A stretch of 64,000 nt of DNA from positions 14,136,001 to 14,200,000 of the forward strand of contig OX419757.1 of assembly GCA_948567375.1 (NCBI GenBank). The letters are read 5' to 3'. The position numbers and the translations under genes were made by a program. Under the pieces are notes generated by a model. The model did not search any database, was not told the origin of the DNA, and was given only the letters and a program-made list of their open reading frames with translations. This DNA is from Lunularia cruciata (lineage: Eukaryota; Streptophyta; Marchantiopsida; Lunulariales; Lunulariaceae). Below are positions 57,480 to 64,000 of the stretch, in pieces; the first letter of the stretch is position 1, and each line of letters opens with the position of its first letter.

Positions 57480-58525
57480 CACTTTATGACATCCTATATC
57501 CTAGGTGCTCACTCTGGCAACTCTTAACATGCTTGAAAAGCTTGCAAGTTGCAAACAATGTACTCTAGCATTAGAAAGTGGATATGAAAATACTTCCCAA
57601 ATAAAGTAACAAAAGTAAACATCTATATCCAAGGCATTACCCTCACTTCAATGTATGTAGTTCCTTCACATCCTTATAGGTTGTGGCATGAACAACATAC
57701 ATGAACTACAAAGTTGCATAGGCTAAGTGATAAACAATGAGCTTCAACTTACTAGAATTAGTCCCTAGTTATCTTTCAAAGTCCCTAGTTATCTAGTAAA
57801 TATAATGATTCTAACTTGTTCAAGCTAAGGAAAAGATTTCTACTCTTGAGATTCTCAAGCAAAGCTCCACGCAAATGTTTAACATATTGTCAAACAGAAT
57901 ATCTTGGGATAAAAAAATATAACTCGTAGAAAAGATGCTACCTGCCCATGTACCAAAAGACAATGATAACTGATTTAGATAATTGGATTTGTCTTGCAAT
58001 CTGTCATGATTGCAAATTGCAGTTTATTTATGTATTCTATCTCAACTATTCTCCTTGGAAATTTTTCTACCTCTCTCTAACCATTACAAATTACTTGGCA
58101 GGTTGATCATGGATTACAACTTTGATAATTAAATTATCCCAAGCGCTCACTTAGGCAACTCATTACACGGTTGAAAAGCTTACAACTTGTGAACAGTAAT
58201 TTCTAGGGTTAGAAGGCGATATAGCAGCACTTCCCAAATCAAGAAATGAAAGTCAACATCTATATCCAAGGCAATACCTTCACTTTGATCTACAGTTCCT
58301 TCAGGTCTTTATCGGCTTTGGCATAAACTACATACATCAACACATGATCAGATCTCACATTAACCACAAAGATGTGTAGGCACATTGATAAACGGGGAGC
58401 TTCAACTTACCAAAATAAGTCCCTAGTTATCATTCAAAGAGTGACTATAATATTCTAACTTGTTCAAGCTAAGCAAAACATTTCTACTCGTGAGACTCAA
58501 GCAAAGCTCCATGCAAACATAGAGC
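57480..58525 (+). repeat. Direct duplication of about 400 bp next to the right inverted repeat
   Basis: 57480-57880 and 58130-58525 share GAAAAGCTT.CAACTTG, CTATATCCAAGGCA, GAGCTTCAACTTAC, AGTCCCTAGTTATC and AAGCAAAGCTCCA in the same order. The two copies are separated by about 250 bp. The second copy joins the right terminal inverted repeat. Such subterminal repeats are commonly bound by transposases, but binding here is untested. Confidence 0.85.
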
Positions 58526-58529
58526 TCAA

Positions 58530-58900
58530 GTGCAAAGTGCATAGAGCTGTATGTCCAAATAAAACGAAGGTGCGATACTAGGTGCACGAGAATTGAGGAG
58601 TTGTATCCGGTTGCTATACAACGACTTGAAATTACACACTGCATGCCGCAATTTCTTGTTGTGCTGGTATGGAGAGTGACTAATGGAAGCTTGGTGACGT
58701 AGAATTGCTTTTTGAGTTGATAGTGAAGAGACGTCCCCAATGTCTTTTGTTTATCACAAGAGTCTATTCTTATTGACTTCACTGATCATTCACGTTCAGT
58801 TCAAGTAGTTCAGATATATGAACAGGTAAATATGCTCCGATTCTATAAAACCTTGTAGCTGATTGCTTCCAGTTAATGCACTTATTTTTTAAAACTAAAT
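58530..58900 (-). repeat. Right terminal inverted repeat of the MULE
   Basis: Reverse complement of the left arm at 46229-46640. The outer edge is near CACTTATTTTTTAAAACT. The frame at 58423-58782 on the minus strand is a by-product of the repeat. Confidence 0.8.
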
Positions 58901-61900
58901 ATATGGTGTGACTACACCCCAGTCACCGTGACGGGCCATTACCGGAACATAGGAGTGGGTGGATTTAGTAAAACTAGTGGGTGGATTTATCATTATCCTT
59001 AAATAAAACATTAATGTTATGTAAATTAGTTCAAATCGCATTTATAAATATCTCTTAATTACTTTTTTATGAATATACCATTGTAATGGACAGTAATTTC
59101 ACCTCGGTATGGATGCAAGTAAACATTTGGACGCTGGCCAGAAAGTGAAGACTTGCCCCGTAACATTCTTGTTATCGTGTTTCATTTTGCTTTAGGTATC
59201 GGTGCTTGGGGTTGACATGTTATCAAGTTAATGGGAATCCCTTCAATAAATATATAAGCTGAATACTTTAAAACTACCACTTACTAACACCTTTGACATG
59301 AACGCTTTTCAAGTAAAGAGATCCAAATTGGGTTTGGTTTGTAGAGTTAGTATGCAACCTGAGGATAACCAAAGCACCGAAACCATCCAAGTTAATCCAT
59401 GTCAACACAAACGGATTTTGAGAGACTTTCTGGCCGCCTGGCCTCTCTTTCCAATGACAGGTTCATCTATTTGGCAGAAGCAGGAACCTGCTGCTTGACT
59501 GCGCTAGAACCACGAAGGAGGGTAATAGTACCCTGACATGGTTGGAACTTTAACGGTACAGTGCTGTACTGTAATGTAGTGAGGAGGCCCTCACTTGCGA
59601 CGAACAGGACCGCGAGCTTGTTCTGCGACGGGCCAATGGCGGCAGCGGGCAGGGCAGGGCAGGGAAGCAACTGCTGAAGAAGAGAAAGAGGTTGCGGCGA
59701 AGATGGAATGGATCTTGGATCCCATGACAGTGGAGCTGCATCAGGATCTTGGCGCAGCGGGTGAGAGCGGAGAAGTGTCGAAGCTTATTGATGAAAAAGG
59801 GGGCGCTGCAAAGCATCATAGGGAGCAGAGGAACAAGGAGGAGAGGGAGGGGAAAGGATCCCCGAACGAATGAGCAACAATTGCTTGCGCGGATGAAATT
59901 CGGCTGAGGAATTTAAACATTTGACCGAAGCGACGTCCTGCCGGGCATGCCTCCCTTGCCACCGCTTTTTCATCTTACAGTGAGCAGCGGTGGTGGCGCG
60001 TTGTGATCTCATGGTCGGTGGTGTCACTTCTCATTCGACGACCTCGCCTTATTGTTGTTGTTCCTGCGAATGGAGTTCCTAGTCCCTTCTCCGATGATCT
60101 GTTCTTCCTAGGTGCTTGGGCGAGGTTTCTTCTGGCTAGATTGCAGCGCTAGAGGAAGAGAGTCTCGGCTTGTCTGGGTTTGTCTGCTGGGAAAGCGTTA
60201 GCTTTTTCCGAACGTGGAAGCCACAAAAATCCCCATGTTGATTCCACTGCTCCGCGCGAGAGAGACGAGGAGAAGCGGAGAGATCATGGGCCTTCCAATT
60301 ATGCTGGAGTTCGTCGACGCGGTGTTCAGGCGTCTTCACCTTTGGGTGCGCACTTGTGTTTATGTCGCCGCGGTGATAGCTGACGCTCTTCATAACGGAG
60401 ACTCAAGCGCTTATCATGTGACCTGAAAGAGGTGGAAGCTGAACATGGATATTTATCATGTGTTTGTCGTTCGATTCCATGTTCGACTGGAGATGTACGA
60501 GGCACGCTATACCGAGCTGCCTGCTACCCTGTGGTGTTTACAAGCAGGATCGGAGGCAGGATAGAGGTGCTTCCAGAGAGGGTCGAGCGGGCTCCCGGTG
60601 TCCGTTTGTTTTCTCGCCCAATCGAGTTTCCTAGTGCCGCAGTTTGGGTTGAATCTGTTGACGATGTTGCCTCACAATTGTGACAAGAACCACTACTGCA
60701 AAACTGCGATCGTGAGGAAGCAATGATGCCGACAGTCCTCCGTGTGGGGATCATGGTAGATGATAGTTCTGTGAATTGGTACTTCGTGCTTCTCACCCAA
60801 GAATGTACATCTTTGCCATGGGCAGTCATTGTATTGTTAGTTCTGTAGGTGGTGTAGTTGCAACATGAAGGAGTCAGGCGTATATGGTCGCAGAGATGGT
60901 TCACTGTACAGAGTAAGAGCACGTAATTACATGCTGTAGCTCTCGATATTTCAGAGTTAAACTGCAGTATCCTGAACGGGGGCCATGTAGCTATCATATT
61001 AAAAAGATTGTAGATTCATATGAGAAAGTCTGCTGCTTCTGCGTGACAAGCTGCAATAATTCTGGGCGCCCGAGTGGTTTGATATCAGTCTGCACTATTA
61101 CAAAGCAACTGACGTCCTTTATCCTTCTGCTCACCACATAGAGGTGCTGCATACGTTCCACGACGTACGTGTCTACATCAACTTGCGGGGCAATGGTTCT
61201 AATTTGCTACACTGCGTGCGTCTCATCGGCCATCATCATGTGCAGCCAAGGTTCCTCCATGCTAATTTGTATGGTGATGGTCGTGACGAATTAGACGAAA
61301 GAACCAGCGTAAGAGGGATACCTTTAACCTTTTCTCAATATTTGGTTGGAGTTTATTATCGTTTCAGACAAGTTCAGCTTCAGAAAGTTTCAGGGAACTA
61401 GGAAAACAAGGCGTTTCTGGTGGATTTGTGGAGATTTGAGAAATTTAGTCATGTCATGAGACTTCCACAGATTTGAGTAGCTCAATGAGAGCCATGAAAA
61501 GCTGTGATACTGGAGAGCGTGGGATATTTGAGTGACATTAAAGATCCGATCCACCTAGGAAGCTTGAGATTGAGAAGCTGTCTAGTTTAAGCTAGCATTA
61601 GTTCTAGCTTTCGTCACTCCCAGGACTGTTTGGGTTGAAGGGTTTTAGGAGTTTTAGCTGTCGAGTAGAGAGAGAAGTTCAGATCTTCGAAACACGAACA
61701 AAAGTCGTCTAGCCTGCGTAAATTGGGGATGAGCGGAAAATTATTGACGTCGAGGAACCGACCCCAGTTGACGGTATTGACGGATATTAGCGACAGCTGC
61801 TACTGGGGAGATTTTGCGAAATCTGCTCGCGCGGAAACATTGCAGAGACTTGACATGTACTATGAAGATCATTAGCGCTCGTCTCTGGAGGAGGGAAAAA

Positions 61901-63367
61901 GAGAAATCTGAAACCGTGAGAAGATTGTCACCGGCCGAGGATGAAGATGAATTGGATGGAATGAGTAAACCGATGACGACAACAGTTGGCGGTCTGTGAA
62001 AGTGGGTGGAGTCGATATAGGTGGTCTAGAGGACCTTCACAGCAACAATGGATAACATCAGTCAGAGGCAGTGGGAGGAGACAAAATAGAGAAAACTGTT
62101 CACGGTGGTCCTAATCAGCATGAAAAGCTTCAACTTCTGAGAGCAGAAAGCGCCTCGGGGATGTAGATGGAGAGTGAAAATCTGGTGATTGAGGAGTGAC
62201 GTGAGTGAGTGAGTGAAGTTGACGGAAGTTCGAGGAGATGATGGCTGTGGTTACGACTGACCTTTAACGATGAAATCAACGAGAGGTGTGGACAGAAGAG
62301 AGCGATCGAGCGTTCGTCACAGTTGAGCAAAAGGAACAAACACAGAGCGAGAGATGGAAGCCATGTCGGAGGTCGTAGGGATCAATACCAGCCAGGGAAG
62401 CGAAATGTAGACACCAAGCGGAAATCGACAAGCTTCTAGGAAAGTCACAGCTTCCAACCTCTGTACATTTCAAATATTAATATATTTGAAATTGAATTAA
62501 TATCGTTGCAATGGAAATTATTGTTTCACCATGGAGGACAGTGCATGCCTATTGATGCTACAGAGTACCAGACCAAGTGCATCCGAATTTTTCTGTGTTT
62601 ATGAGTTTTAGCATATGCCTGCAAGTCAAAGTATCGGAGCTGATTTAGCTTTGAATATAGTGGTAGTTGCAGTGCGTGGTCTAGTTTTCAGTTTCAGTCT
62701 CTAAGACGGGTCATGGGCTTAGGTGGGCCCCGAACGGGATGGCTCTAATATGGAATACGAAATTAACATATTTCGCTCTATTCATTGTAAGTTGCACATC
62801 AATGAAACGATGAAAGGCCGCCTGAGCTATGGGTAAGCACTACGAGAAGAAAACTGCACCCGAAAGCGTGCAGATCGCAACCACAGTCGTCCAACTGCGT
62901 GCATGCGCAACCAGCCTGGTAGAGGCATCCATCAATGTGGCGCGAGTTAGACCGCTCCTGCCCTTGTCACAGCCCTAAACAACTCTCAATGAAAAGGTAT
63001 TGCTTGCGGGAGGGTCTGCTCTCTCTAGGTGCGAACCCCTGAGTGCGTTCCTCTAGGTATTAAAGCTTGGTGCCAAGGCATGGCTCACAGGACCTTCAAA
63101 TAAAATAGGCCGATTTGATTAGTCCCTTTGCGCAGGTGAGTTTATTTAACTCTTTCAAGTTCCTTTATTCCTACAAGGAATGGACTCTTGTAAGTGTTTC
63201 TTCTTTGCAAGGATGATAACACACGTGATGACTTCAGCCAAGTGCACCTAAGTTTCAAAAACTCATCTGATCCACTGAATTACTAAGGACATCAGCTAGT
63301 GGTAGCTCGTTTCATGGCGTCTTCGGGCAGGCTTGTGTCGAGTCCACAGAAATGGTCTTGTGCATAG
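58901..63367. other. GC-richer DNA without a recognised gene
   Basis: From about 59550 GC content rises and CG dinucleotides are frequent, unlike the transposon parts. Frames of 80-157 codons exist on both strands (59595-59873 plus, 60524-60997 minus, 61144-61401 plus), but none shows a domain. 59640-59670 holds a short GGGCA repeat. 62190-62216 has a GTGA repeat. On the minus strand, 62480-62000 is CT-rich and could be the 5' leader of a host transcript, which is only an impression. This may be the edge of a euchromatic region. Confidence 0.3.
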
Positions 63368-63545
63368 TGATCGAGAGGCGGCTCCTCTTCAGTGCATCGT
63401 ACGAAGCGTCAACATTCTAACATTGCTAATTTCTGGACATTTGGTCAAAAGTACTTCGGACCGAGAGGCTCCTCCTCTTCAGCGAATGGTACGAAGCGTC
63501 AAGGTTCTCCCATGTTTAATTTCTGGACATTTGGTAAAAAGTAGT
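63368..63545 (+). repeat. Tandem duplication of about 92 bp, in frame at protein level
   Basis: 63368-63452 and 63460-63545 share GAGAGGC.GCTCCTCTTCAG, GTACGAAGCGTCAA and TAATTTCTGGACATTTGGT. In the frame 63333-63569 this gives a repeated SDREA.PLQ...RSV and LISGHLVKS. Whether the frame is translated is unknown; it could be part of an LTR or of a transcript. Confidence 0.75.
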
Positions 63546-63663
63546 TATTCAGACTATGTAGACCAGTGAATAGTTCTTTCTCATGGACCCAGAAGATTCT
63601 GGAGAGTAACAAACAATAGTATATTAGTCCATCCTCCTTCATAGAAAACTCCATTTCTGGCCT

Positions 63664-63980
63664 TTAGGTCTCAGCTGGTTTGTCTTCAGGAACAACCAAC
63701 ATGAATCTCAACCGTTTTGTCTTCGTACCAGTAGCAGAATTCTTTCCTCTTGTAGCATAGTTTAGTTCGTCCTCTTGGAAGACCAATCCCCGAGATAGAA
63801 AAACTGTCTTTGCATGGTATATGTACTCAAAACGTCGAGTTTTCAAGTTCTACACTTGTAATCCAGCGTGTTATGAGCAGGTAGAGGATGTCGATATACT
63901 TAAATCTGGATATCACCTCGACTAACAGCAGTACGCGAGTCTACCGCACACAATATCTGCAAATTGCAAGATGTTGACAT
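63664..63980 (-). pseudogene. Probable Ty1/copia polyprotein fragment, antisense
   Basis: The minus-strand frame 63846-63664 reads YIYHAKTVFLSRGLVFQEDE and ends VVPEDKPAET. The pattern V.LSRDVVF.E is the well-known junction between integrase and reverse transcriptase in copia polyproteins; here Asp is Gly. Upstream sequence to the right edge is broken and less clear. The rest would lie outside the window on the right and is not seen to the left. Moderate confidence. Confidence 0.5.
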
Positions 63981-64000
63981 GATTTGACACATTTCCGTGT

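Larger units (their letters stand above)
46229..58900 (-). mobile_element. Large Mutator-like element (MULE) with long terminal inverted repeats
   Basis: 46229-46640 and the reverse complement of about 58530-58900 align over roughly 370-410 bp. Shared words include GTGCATTAACTGGAAGC at the outer edges, GTGATAAACAAAAGACAT in the middle and TTTATTTGGA near the inner ends. Identity is perhaps 70-75 percent by eye. Between them lies a minus-strand MULE transposase relic, a purine-rich tandem area and a later gypsy insertion (48457-54998). Without that insertion the element is about 6.1 kb. Long terminal inverted repeats are typical for Mutator-type elements. I could not settle the exact ends or the 8-11-bp target duplication. 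Confidence 0.75.

Noticed and set aside
58423-58782. Minus-strand 119-aa frame at the MULE right end
   Set aside because: Spans the terminal inverted repeat and subterminal repeat; the left arm does not keep the frame.
60524-60997. Minus-strand 157-aa frame in GC-richer DNA
   Set aside because: No domain, no second copy, and open frames of this size are expected by chance at higher GC. Kept only as part of the unassigned region.
62995-63085. GGGTTCGCACC on the minus strand resembles a tRNA T-arm
   Set aside because: The flanking bases cannot form the 5-bp T stem, and no cloverleaf is possible.

Overview
The window looks like repeat-rich nuclear DNA of a land plant. It is AT-rich and carries chromodomain-containing Ty3/gypsy retrotransposons with initiator-Met tRNA primer sites, a Mutator-like (MULE) transposase, a PIF/Harbinger transposase and a Ty1/copia fragment. 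A bryophyte or another early-diverging plant fits, but I cannot prove the species. I found no host protein-coding gene I can name and no convincing tRNA, rRNA or CRISPR feature.

Layout. (1) 1-2420: antisense retrotransposon debris, with a family-2 LTR running off the left edge, inserted in a decayed family-1 copy (RT1-e). (2) 2421-5959: unassigned DNA with two short tandem duplications. (3) 5960-7120: a decayed PIF/Harbinger transposase. (4) 6645-14865 and 31130-37197: two direct copies (A and B) of a 6-8 kb segment of unknown nature carrying three matching reading frames. (5) 14885-30620, between A and B: a nest of four family-1 chromovirus copies (RT1-b, -c, -a, -d) in alternating orientation. 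RT1-a (22396-28038) is nearly intact, with 423-bp LTRs differing at 5 sites and a 5-bp target duplication. (6) 37198-46228: mostly single-copy, unrecognised DNA. (7) About 46229-58900: a large MULE with roughly 400-bp terminal inverted repeats and a decayed transposase on the minus strand, itself hit by a second chromovirus (RT2-a, 48457-54998). (8) 58901-63330: GC-richer, unrecognised, possibly near a host gene. (9) 63368-64000: a tandem duplication and an antisense copia fragment.

How the parts work together. RT1-a encodes Gag, then protease-RT-RNase H in the -1 frame, then integrase-chromodomain. Gag and Pol overlap by 25 nt around a canonical GGGAAAC slip site. Pol is split by a UGA shared by three copies. 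A short ORF between primer site and gag is related to two tandem ORFs in the same place in family 2. The family-1 LTR carries eight GAAGCTTC palindromes just upstream of its TATA box, resembling heat-shock elements. These four points, plus the unknown A/B segment, are the most interesting content of the window.
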